From Sphingobacterium sp. UBA4616 (lineage in GTDB: Bacteria; Bacteroidota; Bacteroidia; Sphingobacteriales; Sphingobacteriaceae), in contig DGIS01000012.1 in assembly GCA_002386525.1 (NCBI GenBank), forward strand, positions 18,966 through 82,965: a stretch of DNA of 64,000 nucleotides, given 5' to 3'. Every line of letters starts with the position of its first letter. The stretch's first letter is position 1. A program made the translations under genes and the position numbers. Of this stretch, positions 18,158 through 26,898 are shown one piece after another. The notes under the pieces were generated by a model. It made no database searches. It was not told the DNA's origin and saw only the letters and a list, made by a program, of their open reading frames with translations.

Positions 18158-19384
18158 TTATTTGTTGGTGTAATAATTGCTTTCAGCGACTTTTTGTATA
18201 GCGCTATCCTTCGTGCCGAGGTAACGGCGTGCAGCAACTACAGTACGGGTTTGGAAATCATCGTAGTTGGTGGCGTCCTTGAGCATGCTATTGATCCGAA
18301 CCAAACCTGCCGCGTGAATAAAAGTGCCATTACCCATATAAAGCGCCACATGCGTCACTCGAGCATTTGGATTGTTATTTTTTCCTGCAGCAAAAAACAG
18401 TAAGTCGGCTGGTTTTAAGTTTTTAAGTGCTTTCTCAGGGTCAAAATGTCCTTCTTCGTCTAAAATATCAATTTTTTCTCCGGCTAGAACTTGTTGCGAT
18501 GCATCTCTCGGTATCACAAAGCCGTTCATAAAGAAACTTGTTTTGGTAAAACCACTGCAGTCGACACCTTTTACCGAAGTTCCACCCCATAAATAGGGAA
18601 GACCCAACATGGTTTTCGCACTGGCGATAATATTTTCTGCTGTCGGATTGCGCGTTTCAAACCAATTTTTCAGTGTCAGGCTTTCTGACTTTTTAATATA
18701 GCCCAAACGTCCATCGGGATAGGCGATCTGATAAAAATTACCTTTCTGCCCTTTTAATTGTAGAATGTCACCATACACCAGGTCAGAAACGCGTTGACTC
18801 TTTTCATTTGGTTCGGAATATGATTTCCCGAATTCTGCAGTATAGATAACTTTTTCTGCTTGCCGCCAATGTTCCAATGCAATGTTGTCCATCACTTCAA
18901 TGGACGAGGCCGGTACCCATGCAATATAACCGTCGGGTGTGCGGACACGATAGTCTCCACTTTTTTTCTGCAGAAGATCCACCTGTGTACCTAATAAAAC
19001 CTGACTCGTTAACTCGGCCGCATTATCTGGAAATGTCCGCATATTGGCAACCGAAAGCCGAATCACTCCAGAAGTTTTTTCGCCTACACTGGCGTCAGGC
19101 AGGAACTGTACCTGAATATTAGCCGCTATTTCTTTTGCTTTTTGTTCCAAAACGAATTGAGCATCTTTCTCTGTTGTTTCAATCACATATTGGTTTTGTA
19201 CGACATCCGCTTTTTGGATGGCCACGATTTTGGTTCTTTTATCAGGAGCAAATTGACTTTTTACGTTTTCTTGCAACTCTTTAACCTTAAAATACGTGGT
19301 GGAATCTAGCTGTTGTGCATAGCTGCTGCCGGTGCCAATAAGGCATGTATAGGCTAAAATAGCGAATTTTAGAGTGTTTTTCAT
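18158..19384 (-). CDS. SH3b-NlpC/P60 cysteine endopeptidase (YkfC-like), exported
   Basis: A 408-residue secreted protein with a signal peptide (cleavage near SYAQQ). It has an N-terminal region of about 100 residues, then SH3b-like blocks (RLSVANMRTFPDNAAEL, DYRVRTPDGYIAWVP, YQIAYPDGRLGYI; about 110-230) and a C-terminal NlpC/P60 domain with C276 (GVDCSGF) and the His pair in THVALYMG and FIHAAG. This matches the architecture of gamma-D-glutamyl-L-diamino acid endopeptidases such as YkfC, which require a free N-terminal L-Ala. As first gene of the transcript, its product L-Ala-D-Glu would be the substrate of the epimerase encoded next. Confidence 0.92.
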   Translation of the reverse strand: MKNTLKFAILAYTCLIGTGSSYAQQLDSTTYFKVKELQENVKSQFAPDKRTKIVAIQKADVVQNQYVIETTEKDAQFVLEQKAKEIAANIQVQFLPDASVGEKTSGVIRLSVANMRTFPDNAAELTSQVLLGTQVDLLQKKSGDYRVRTPDGYIAWVPASSIEVMDNIALEHWRQAEKVIYTAEFGKSYSEPNEKSQRVSDLVYGDILQLKGQKGNFYQIAYPDGRLGYIKKSESLTLKNWFETRNPTAENIIASAKTMLGLPYLWGGTSVKGVDCSGFTKTSFFMNGFVIPRDASQQVLAGEKIDILDEEGHFDPEKALKNLKPADLLFFAAGKNNNPNARVTHVALYMGNGTFIHAAGLVRINSMLKDATNYDDFQTRTVVAARRYLGTKDSAIQKVAESNYYTNK

Positions 19385-19773
19385 GCGAATTAGTTTGTTT
19401 CTAAAGATAGGATTAATTCATAATATAAGGCAATTTTTAATGTCGATTTTTGAGTGATTTTGATGTTATGTTGCTAAAAAACGAATGGTTGGGTTTAATT
19501 TTAATAAAATTATCTAATTGCTAAAACCATTTTGTAATATTGCTTATTGATTGTGAAATCATAGGTTCTAGCGTGGTTTGACGCCTTTAAAATGCGAAAT
19601 CCTGTGCTTTGGCGCAGGTCGCTTAAGTGGATTGAGGCGGATTTGGATGTAGTAGAATGCAGCGAAATCATACGTGCTCCTGATGTCAATGGGAGATTTG
19701 TTGTATTTGGGAGGCTAAAACCAGCTTTCAGCAATTGTTTGCCGCAAGGTTAAACCAAGATTTTATATAAAAG
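19385..19773. other. Divergent intergenic region, P60 operon / glycosylasparaginase
   Basis: These 389 bases hold a predicted minus-strand promoter next to the P60 gene. A 74-codon minus-strand frame (19510-19734) has no ATG and is not annotated as a gene; it could be a remnant. I see no promoter match for the plus-strand gene. Confidence 0.4.
19402..19433 (-). promoter_or_regulatory. Predicted promoter of P60-epimerase-susCD operon
   Basis: On the minus strand, TTG (19431-19433), 21 bases, then TATCTTTA (19402-19409), one mismatch from TAnnTTTG. It would give a leader of about 15 bases. Confidence 0.45.
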
Positions 19774-20814
19774 ATGAATAAGAAAATGAGTTCAAGACGT
19801 AATTTCATTAAGCAAGGTTTGATGGCTGCTACGACAATGGGGGCCTTGACAGCATTTGATGCAAAAGGATTGACGGGTGCAGCAAATGGCAATTTGAAAA
19901 AATATCCTATTGTTATTTCCACGTGGGATTTCGGCATTGCAGCAAATAAAGCCGCTTGGGAAATATTGTCAAAGGGAGGGAAGGCATTAGATGCCGTAGA
20001 ACAAGGCGTCCGTGTGCCCGAAGCCGATCTGAAAAATATGACCGTTGGTAAGGGGGGCTATCCCGATCGCGATGGGCATGTCACACTTGATGCCTGCATC
20101 ATGGATTCGGACGGAAATTGCGGCGCTGTTGCCGGAATGGAAAAAATTGGACATCCAATATCTGTCGCACGCTTGGTTATGGAAAAAACACCTCATGTGA
20201 TGCTTGTCGGCGAGGGTGCGTTGCAATTTGCTTTGGAAAATGGTTTTAAAGAAGAAAATCTATTGACTCCAGAAGGTGAAAAGGCTTGGAAGGAGTGGTT
20301 AAAAGAGAAGAAATACAAGCCGGTAGCCAATATCGAAAACCAGTCTTTTGCAGCGGAGCGCTTGCCTGGCAACCAGTATAACCACGATACGATCGGGATG
20401 TTGGCATTGGATGCCAGCGGGAATATATCTGGCGCCTGTACCACAAGTGGGATGGCTTTCAAAATGCATGGGCGTGTGGGAGATAGTCCGATTATTGGTG
20501 CTGGGCTGTATGTCGATAATGAAGTTGGAGGGGCCACATCTACGGGAGTGGGTGAAGAAGTGATACGCAATGTAGGTAGTTTTTTGGTTGTCGAATTGAT
20601 GCGGCAGGGATATACGCCTGAAGATGCCTGTAAAGAAGCTGTTATGCGTATCGTGAAGAAAAAACCTGCGATTGCCAAAGAAATCCAAGTTGGATTCTTA
20701 GCCATCAATAAAAAAGGTGAATATGGTGCATATGCTTTACAACAAGGTTTTTCCTATGCAGTTTGCGACGGTGAACAGCAAGATTTACTCATCAAGGGAA
20801 AGCATTACTATTAA
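19774..20814 (+). CDS. Glycosylasparaginase (N4-(beta-N-acetylglucosaminyl)-L-asparaginase)
   Basis: A 346-residue Ntn-hydrolase that splits the GlcNAc-Asn bond, made as a precursor and self-cleaved before the nucleophile Thr. The signature HDTIG places the nucleophile at T206. DxxGNISGACTTSG and HGRVGDSPIIGAG follow it, as in the Elizabethkingia (Flavobacterium) meningosepticum enzyme. The N-terminus carries a twin-arginine type signal (SSRRNFIKQGLMAATTMG), so export of the folded enzyme to the periplasm is likely. Its place beside the cell-wall peptide cluster may reflect scavenging of amino-acid/amino-sugar conjugates. Confidence 0.92.
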   Translation: MNKKMSSRRNFIKQGLMAATTMGALTAFDAKGLTGAANGNLKKYPIVISTWDFGIAANKAAWEILSKGGKALDAVEQGVRVPEADLKNMTVGKGGYPDRDGHVTLDACIMDSDGNCGAVAGMEKIGHPISVARLVMEKTPHVMLVGEGALQFALENGFKEENLLTPEGEKAWKEWLKEKKYKPVANIENQSFAAERLPGNQYNHDTIGMLALDASGNISGACTTSGMAFKMHGRVGDSPIIGAGLYVDNEVGGATSTGVGEEVIRNVGSFLVVELMRQGYTPEDACKEAVMRIVKKKPAIAKEIQVGFLAINKKGEYGAYALQQGFSYAVCDGEQQDLLIKGKHYY

Positions 20815-20962
20815 GATGAGGCGTGTCTGAATATGAGATCTTAGTGTTCAGAGATCATATAACGTAGACATTTATTTTGCAGTGATAGTAGGAGAAGTCA
20901 TTGTATCATCAGCATTTAGGTGTTTGAATAATTAAATTAAAATACACAATAATATAAAAAGT

Positions 20963-21478
20963 ATGAAAGCAACATTTGGAGGAGGATGTTTTTGGTGTAC
21001 AGAAGTTATTTTCCAAAACACGGAAGGCGTGACATCAGTTTTGCCGGGATATATGGGCGGACACATAGATAACCCTACTTATGAGCAGGTTTGTACCGGT
21101 ACTACGGATCATGTTGAGGTTGTTGAATTAGAGTATGATGAGGAATTGGTTAATTACGAGGATCTGTTGAAAATATTCTTTAAGACACATAATCCAACGA
21201 CATTAAACCGTCAGGGCAACGATGTGGGTACACAGTATCGATCAGTTGTATTTTATCATAACGAAGAACAGGAGATCTTAGCAAAGAATTTCATTGATGA
21301 GTTGGACAATGAAGACGTGTATGAAGATCCTATCGTTACTGCAGTTGAGCCCGCTTCAACATTTTGGCTTGCCGAGGATTATCACCACAATTATTTCAAC
21401 ACCCATCCTGAAAATCCCTTCTGTTCGGTTGTTATTGCGCCGAAACTCCAAAAATTCTTTAAAGAATTTAAAGCATAA
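20963..21478 (+). CDS. msrA: Peptide-methionine (S)-S-oxide reductase
   Basis: A 171-residue MsrA that repairs oxidised methionine. The N-terminal catalytic motif GGGCFWC gives C9 as the nucleophile, followed by the typical GYMGG, TGTTDHVEVVELEYD and LNRQGNDVGTQYRS blocks. It has no MsrB fusion and no signal peptide, so it acts in the cytosol. It stands alone between the glycosylasparaginase gene and a convergent terminator. Confidence 0.97.
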   Translation: MKATFGGGCFWCTEVIFQNTEGVTSVLPGYMGGHIDNPTYEQVCTGTTDHVEVVELEYDEELVNYEDLLKIFFKTHNPTTLNRQGNDVGTQYRSVVFYHNEEQEILAKNFIDELDNEDVYEDPIVTAVEPASTFWLAEDYHHNYFNTHPENPFCSVVIAPKLQKFFKEFKA

Positions 21479-21591
21479 AAAGACAACATCAAAGTAACAG
21501 GAAGAGTTTCAAATGAAATAAAGGTGTAAAATAGGTTTTTGATATGCCGCAAATGTACAAACGAAGTATAGGATAAAAAATTGATAAGCAT

Positions 21592-21625
21592 AAAAAAGGC
21601 TCGAACTGATCTTCGAGCCTTTTTT
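21592..21625. terminator. Bidirectional terminator, msrA / parC
   Basis: GGCTCGAA-CTGATC-TTCGAGCC, an 8-bp stem, is flanked by A6 on the left and T6 on the right. It serves both convergent genes. Confidence 0.92.
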
Positions 21626-21641
21626 ACGTACAGTATATGAT

Positions 21642-24383
21642 TTAGAACATTTCCATCTGTCCTTTATCGTCGATTTGGATATCGTTTGGATTGGTTATTT
21701 CCAAGGTGATATCATCATTTTTGTCTGCTGGCTCATCCCCTTTTTGAGGAGTTGCTGTTGCGGTAGCTGTTGTTTCTACAGCAGCTTCAGTTGGTTGCGC
21801 TGTAGTTGTAGTATTTGCAGAAGTCGCCGTTGCTTTTTCTTTTTGACTTAAATCTTCGTCAGCAGTCAAGAGGACAACTGATTTTACGGTATGAAACGAC
21901 AGACGATTTCCTTGCGCTTTTATTCCTTTTACATCGATGATTTCAGTCAAAGGTTGATCAAGAGTTTCTTCCGTTTGGGATTTGCCTTTTAAAATATCCA
22001 ATTTGACGATGGGTTCAGTCGCATTACTCATTAAGATCAGTTTTGAACCTGCGTCTTCATTGATAAAGGAAATGCGCTTTCCAATAGGTTGATCGTCAAA
22101 TTTAAAACGTTTGACAAAATATGTTCCGCTTTTTCCATCCTGATGGATTACAGTATAGACGTGGTCTGGATAATATTTTTCGATGCGGATCATTTTCTCA
22201 TCAAAGTGGTTACTCAAATCAAAGTTTGATAATTCGTAGCTACCGTCCGAGAGTACTATTAATATCTTGTCATCGCCATCGAACTCACCCAAATACTGAC
22301 CACGTTCATCAGCATTTAGCCGTTTCATAATGGTGTCGTACCATATTTTTCGTCCGGCCAATGTGGATACACCGGAGCTTTTAAAGCTGATTTTTTTAAC
22401 AGGATATTTGGATACAATATTTCCTTGCGAAGCACGCCCTTTGATCGCTATTTCAGCAAAGTCCATATCAAAATTTAACTTGCGCAATTTTGTATGCGGT
22501 TTAAGCTGTATGTTGACTACCTCAGCTTCACCGTTCGGATTGGCTGTGAAATACAGAATTTTAGATCCTTTGGAACCTTTGGATACATCATATTCCTTAT
22601 CCCGAGTGACACCCACCACAGCGAAACGTTTGATAAAACTGGTGCCCGTTTCACCTTCTTTATAGATGGCGTTATAGATTGTCCGCTCATCGCCTTTTTT
22701 GAACACAGCAACGTGGATAATTCCCTTTCCGACAAACACTTTATCCTGGATTTTACTGACAACGTATTTACCGTCCTCACGGAATACAATAATATCGTCT
22801 ATATCAGAACAATCGCATACAAACTCATCTTTCTTCATGCCCGATCCAATAAATCCTTCTTCACGATTGACATAGAGTTTGGTGTTTGCCAAGGCAACTT
22901 GGGTAGCTTCTACTTTGTCGAATATGCGCAGTTCGGTTTTGCGTTCACGGTCTTTACTATATTTTTCACGTAACTTTTCAAACCATGCAATGGCATATTC
23001 TGTCAGTTGGCGTAAATGACGTTTGACTTCTTTGATCTCATTTTCGAGCGTCTTCATCATTTCGTCCGATTTTTTAACATCGAAACGTGTAATGCTGCTC
23101 ATGGGTTTATCGATCAATTTCTTGTAATCTTCGGGGCGTATGTCCCGATAAAATTGATCAAAGAATGGTTCAAACAAGCGATTTAGAACTTGCACAACGG
23201 TATCGAAGTCACCTGCATTTTCGTAATCCGGATGTTTGTACATCCCATTCTGGATAAATATTTTTAATAGACTACTGAAGAATATTTTCTCTTGAAGATC
23301 GTTCAAACGAATCTCCAATTCTCTTTTCAATAGGTTTTTAGTGTTTATGGTATTCTCGATGAGAATATCATTGACACTCATAAAATGAGGTTTCTCATCC
23401 TTGATCACACAGGTATTGGGCGATATGGAGACCTCACAGGCTGTAAAGGCGTACAGGGCATCGATCGTTACATCCGGAGATATTCCGGGTGCTAAATGCA
23501 CAATGATCTCGACATTTCCCGCGGTATTGTCCTCTATTTTTTTAATCTTAATCTTCCCTTTATCGTTGGCTGTAACGACACTTTCAATAAGACCGCCGGT
23601 TGTGGTTCCGAAGGGAATTTCTGTAATGGCGAGCGTCTTTTTGTCACGTTCCTCAATCTTTGCCCGTACACGGATTTTACCGCCACGTTGACCTTCATTA
23701 TAATTTGAGACGTCGGCCATACCACCAGTAGGAAAGTCTGGGAATATATTTGGACGTTCACCGTTTAATACCTGAATTGACCCGTCAATAAGCTCAATGA
23801 AATTATGCGGCATGATCTTCGTCGCCAGCCCTACTGCGATCCCTTCGGCTCCTTGAGCCAATAATAGCGGGAATTTTACCGGTAAGGTAACAGGTTCGCG
23901 ATTACGGCCATCGTAACTCAATTGCCACTCTGTTGTTTCGGGGTTAAAAACCACGTCATTGGCAAATTTGGATAGTCTTCCCTCGATGTAACGAGGAGCA
24001 GCCGCAGAATCGCCCGTAATGGGGAAGCCCCAATTCCCCTGACAGTCGATCAAAAGGTCTTTCTGTCCCAATTGTACCATGGCATCGCCAATAGAAGCAT
24101 CACCATGTGGGTGATATTTCATCGTATTTCCGATGACGTTAGCAGCTTTATTATATCTACCATCATCCATTTCCTTTAGGGAATGGAGGATACGACGTTG
24201 TACGGGTTTTAAACCGTCATTAATATGTGGTACGGCTCTGTCCAAGATAACATAGGAGGCATAGTCCAAAAACCAGTTTTCGTAGAGACCCGATAAAGGT
24301 ATCGTCTGACTTCCGCTTTCTGTTTTTCCTGATCCCAGGTCGTCTTGATTATCTTCCTTTGGGAAGTTTGTTTCGTCACTCAT
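21642..24383 (-). CDS. parC: DNA topoisomerase IV subunit A
   Basis: A 913-residue type IIA topoisomerase subunit that decatenates daughter chromosomes. The N-terminal breakage-reunion domain has the active-site Tyr Y132 in AAPRYIEGRLSK, with HPHGDASIGDAMV and GLATKIMPHNF blocks typical of Bacteroidota ParC rather than GyrA. A C-terminal beta-pinwheel region spans about 500-835. The last 75 residues form a Thr/Ala/Glu-rich disordered tail ending in KGQMEMF. ParE is not adjacent. An inverted repeat lies 38 bases upstream of the ATG. Confidence 0.95.
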   Translation of the reverse strand: MSDETNFPKEDNQDDLGSGKTESGSQTIPLSGLYENWFLDYASYVILDRAVPHINDGLKPVQRRILHSLKEMDDGRYNKAANVIGNTMKYHPHGDASIGDAMVQLGQKDLLIDCQGNWGFPITGDSAAAPRYIEGRLSKFANDVVFNPETTEWQLSYDGRNREPVTLPVKFPLLLAQGAEGIAVGLATKIMPHNFIELIDGSIQVLNGERPNIFPDFPTGGMADVSNYNEGQRGGKIRVRAKIEERDKKTLAITEIPFGTTTGGLIESVVTANDKGKIKIKKIEDNTAGNVEIIVHLAPGISPDVTIDALYAFTACEVSISPNTCVIKDEKPHFMSVNDILIENTINTKNLLKRELEIRLNDLQEKIFFSSLLKIFIQNGMYKHPDYENAGDFDTVVQVLNRLFEPFFDQFYRDIRPEDYKKLIDKPMSSITRFDVKKSDEMMKTLENEIKEVKRHLRQLTEYAIAWFEKLREKYSKDRERKTELRIFDKVEATQVALANTKLYVNREEGFIGSGMKKDEFVCDCSDIDDIIVFREDGKYVVSKIQDKVFVGKGIIHVAVFKKGDERTIYNAIYKEGETGTSFIKRFAVVGVTRDKEYDVSKGSKGSKILYFTANPNGEAEVVNIQLKPHTKLRKLNFDMDFAEIAIKGRASQGNIVSKYPVKKISFKSSGVSTLAGRKIWYDTIMKRLNADERGQYLGEFDGDDKILIVLSDGSYELSNFDLSNHFDEKMIRIEKYYPDHVYTVIHQDGKSGTYFVKRFKFDDQPIGKRISFINEDAGSKLILMSNATEPIVKLDILKGKSQTEETLDQPLTEIIDVKGIKAQGNRLSFHTVKSVVLLTADEDLSQKEKATATSANTTTTAQPTEAAVETTATATATPQKGDEPADKNDDITLEITNPNDIQIDDKGQMEMF

Positions 24384-24420
24384 TTACTCAGCAATAGATT
24401 AAATTGTACAATACAGAAAT

Positions 24421-24445
24421 GTTCGAAATATTATTTTATTCGAAC
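24421..24445. repeat. Inverted repeat upstream of parC
   Basis: GTTCGAA (24421-24427) and TTCGAAC (24439-24445) are separated by 11 AT-rich bases. The site is 38-62 bases before the parC ATG and could be an operator or a leader hairpin. Confidence 0.5.
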
Positions 24446-24532
24446 GTGTAAAAATACAAAACCATTTTGTTTTATCACAGTGAAACTATGAAAAGTTAAA
24501 AAAATTAGCTTTTGAAACTAATATAATTAGTT

Positions 24533-25075
24533 TTATGGGGTGTCGGGAACCAAATCATACCAATAACAGGGGATATTCCATGGATCGAGATGAAATTGCT
24601 CTGTCACCTGAAAACCTGTTTTCTCCAACACATTTCGCGACCCCTTGTTTTGGATATGTGTGATGGCATGTACATCAAAATGGGTCAGGTGTTCTCGATA
24701 GTACTGCATACAGGCTAGCGCCGCTTCTGTCGCATAGCCTTTGCCCCAGGACTCCGTTCTGAAACGATAGCCGAGATCTAGAAATCCAATCCGCCCATTT
24801 TCCAATTCGTCAATATATTTGAATCCCGTCCAGCCTATCCAGTCGTTGCTTGATTTCTCAACGACCCCTAGACGACCTATACCGTATCGCTCATATTGTT
24901 GCTGAATATGGGTGATTACTTTTTTTATTTCTTCAATGGATTGTACAGGTTCGTTATTCAGAAAAGTATGAACCTCCGGCTGTGAATCCATTGCGAAAAA
25001 ATAAGCAGCATCATCCAGCTGTATCGGGCGGATAATTAAACGTTCGGTTTCCAGTATTGGTAGGTATTTTTCCAT
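24533..25075 (-). CDS. GNAT N-acetyltransferase, RimJ/RimL-like
   Basis: A 180-residue acetyl-CoA-dependent transferase. It starts with LETERLIIRPIQLDDA, the usual RimJ/RimL opening, and has the acetyl-CoA loop SWGKGYATEA and a C-terminal NVLEKTGFQ block. The substrate is unknown; such enzymes acetylate protein N-termini or small molecules. It lies 35 bases after the ABC ATPase gene and is probably co-transcribed with it. Confidence 0.9.
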   Translation of the reverse strand: MEKYLPILETERLIIRPIQLDDAAYFFAMDSQPEVHTFLNNEPVQSIEEIKKVITHIQQQYERYGIGRLGVVEKSSNDWIGWTGFKYIDELENGRIGFLDLGYRFRTESWGKGYATEAALACMQYYREHLTHFDVHAITHIQNKGSRNVLEKTGFQVTEQFHLDPWNIPCYWYDLVPDTP

Positions 25076-25110
25076 AGTTTTTTATTCATGTTGAATGACT
25101 TGATCCTTAG

Positions 25111-25788
25111 TTATAGCCAAAGCTTATCGATATCTTTCTTCAGTATTTTTTCTTTCATTTCTTCCTCAAAGTCTCCAAATTGATCACTTTTGACGGATTT
25201 ACTGATTCTGCCAGCTTCGAGTACCAAGATTTCATCGCAGGTATCTTTTAAAGTGGAAAAGATATGGGAGGAAATCAATATGATCTTTCCCATTGCTTTT
25301 AGACGGAGAATAATTTCTGTAAGAATGATACTGCTCTGCAGATCAATACCATTAAATGGTTCGTCCAGAATATAGTAATTATTGTTCTGCAGTAACGTTG
25401 CCGTCAGCGCAAGCTTTTTTTTCATCCCTGTGGAATAAGAGCTTGCATATTCCTTCAGCGGCAATTCGAAAATATTTCTTTCACTAAGATTTTTGATCTT
25501 CTTTCCACGCGCATCTGTTAGCAGATAAATATACTCTTCACCTGTCAGCTTCGACATGAAATAAGGATCCGAGGTTAAGTAGCCTAAATTATTCTTTAAC
25601 GGTTGCAGAGCAGATGTTATAGTGCCTGTGGCCGTTTCAAGTCCTGCAAGACAACGAAATAGGGTTGTTTTTCCTGCACCATTTTCGCCAACAATGCCAT
25701 ATACCTTTCCACCGCTAAATGTATAAGAGATCTCGCGGAGTACCTGATGTTGTCCAAAGGATTTACTGAGATTCGTAAGCTCGATCAT
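25111..25788 (-). CDS. ABC transporter ATP-binding protein
   Basis: A 225-residue single nucleotide-binding domain. It has Walker A GENGAGKTT (about 35-43), signature YSTGMKKKLALTATLL, Walker B YYILDEPFNG and the H-loop SSHIFST. The YSTGMK variant is common in small ABC-2 type export systems. It overlaps the upstream membrane-protein gene by 4 bases (ATGA), so the two very likely form one transporter. Substrate unknown. Confidence 0.94.
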   Translation of the reverse strand: MIELTNLSKSFGQHQVLREISYTFSGGKVYGIVGENGAGKTTLFRCLAGLETATGTITSALQPLKNNLGYLTSDPYFMSKLTGEEYIYLLTDARGKKIKNLSERNIFELPLKEYASSYSTGMKKKLALTATLLQNNNYYILDEPFNGIDLQSSIILTEIILRLKAMGKIILISSHIFSTLKDTCDEILVLEAGRISKSVKSDQFGDFEEEMKEKILKKDIDKLWL

Positions 25789-26699
25789 AAATGATTTTTA
25801 AGGTTGTTGATGGCTTTAATGTAATAAAAGGGCAATAGCGCAAGTATCAATGGATAAAAGCTAAAACAAAGCACTAAAGCAAAGCCTTCCGGGAAATTGA
25901 TTTCTCTTGGGTAAGCGACATATTTTAATGTAATTGCAAAAGGAAGCAGAAAAAGTATACCTCCCAGCACAATGCAGGCATTGAATAACGCTGAGGGAAA
26001 GAGAAGGACGTAAACAAGGAGGAGAGGAAATGCAACTAGAAGACATTGCAAAATTCCCCGTCGAAATTTTCGCATGAGAAAGCCTCTTGGTGTATGATTA
26101 TCATTCCAAAGGTAAAAAATCGGCTCCGGTAATTGATAATATAAAACGCAGGTGAGCCCAATGCATGCAACACAAAACAAGACAAGATTGGGATTGGCAG
26201 CATAAAAACCTATTCCAGCCAATAGATATAAAACGATTAAAAGAAGGTAACTCCGACGGAATCCGATAATAAATTCAAAAGGTTTTTTTGCGAATGGCGT
26301 CGGAATGGACTTGCCAAAAGCCTTAAATGTCAAAAATGCAAAAAGTGCAGCTAATACAATCAAAAAAAGTGCATATGGCCAATGATTATGAAGGAGAAGA
26401 ATGACAAACGAAGGGATAACGACCAAGGCATTTTCCCATAGTCTGATTTTGTGAAAATCTCTTCTGCTGAATATGTTTTTGAGAAAATCATTCCTGTTTT
26501 TTTCCGTGAGTAGAAAAAGCAGTTGAAAATTACCCAGTATCAGGGCATAATAGCCAAAAATAGGGTATTGAAACAAAGCATAATAGACTAAGTAGCATAA
26601 CCCAACCAATAGGAGATATGCGATCGGAACAGGTAGTCCTGTAGCTTTGATATGACGAACGAGTAATTTGTATTGGAGCTTTAAATAATTGCTTACCAT
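25785..26699 (-). CDS. Multi-pass membrane protein, probable ABC transporter permease
   Basis: A 304-residue protein with about seven or eight hydrophobic segments and short basic loops. I do not recognise a named family. The 4-base overlap with the downstream ATPase gene and the ABC-2-like layout suggest it is the membrane partner. It is the first gene of a probable three-gene transcript (permease, ATPase, GNAT). The promoter lies so close that the mRNA may have almost no leader. Confidence 0.8.
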   Translation of the reverse strand: MVSNYLKLQYKLLVRHIKATGLPVPIAYLLLVGLCYLVYYALFQYPIFGYYALILGNFQLLFLLTEKNRNDFLKNIFSRRDFHKIRLWENALVVIPSFVILLLHNHWPYALFLIVLAALFAFLTFKAFGKSIPTPFAKKPFEFIIGFRRSYLLLIVLYLLAGIGFYAANPNLVLFCVACIGLTCVLYYQLPEPIFYLWNDNHTPRGFLMRKFRRGILQCLLVAFPLLLVYVLLFPSALFNACIVLGGILFLLPFAITLKYVAYPREINFPEGFALVLCFSFYPLILALLPFYYIKAINNLKNHL

Positions 26700-26706
26700 G
26701 ATAATT

Positions 26707-26749
26707 CAAACTTAGATAAATTACCTTTTATATGCAATATAATTGCATA
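26707..26749 (-). promoter_or_regulatory. Promoter with overlapping palindromic operator, ABC operon
   Basis: On the minus strand, TTG (26735-26737), 20 bases, then TAAGTTTG (26707-26714), an exact -7 match ending 7 bases before the ATG. A perfect palindrome TATGCAAT-ATA-ATTGCATA (26731-26749) covers the -33 element, which suggests repression by a dimeric regulator. From the palindrome to the MFS stop (26899) I see nothing further. Confidence 0.6.
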
Positions 26750-26898
26750 GCATATAACGGCAAGTATTCGGTCCGATCTGTTCTTTTCGGCACTCCTGTT
26801 CGCTAAGCAATTTACCGATCTTTCACGTTGTCCATTGAAAAACTGATGATAGCGGAAATCCCTGTTTGCCTCGCATGCGTTTTCGAGACCTTTAAAGG

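Noticed and set aside
19510..19734. 74-codon minus-strand frame in the intergenic gap
   Set aside because: Only a TTG start and no recognisable family. It could be a remnant, but support is too thin to call a gene.
20193..20708. 171-codon frame on the minus strand
   Set aside because: Lies wholly inside the well-supported glycosylasparaginase gene; other shadow frames overlap it too.
22494..22973. 159-codon frame on the plus strand
   Set aside because: Antisense to a conserved part of parC, with no family resemblance.
24512..24534. AAACTAAT-ATA-ATTAGTTT hairpin at the GNAT stop codon as a terminator
   Set aside because: The stem is all A/T-rich and weak and overlaps the stop; a T-run follows only after a gap. 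Not strong enough to annotate.
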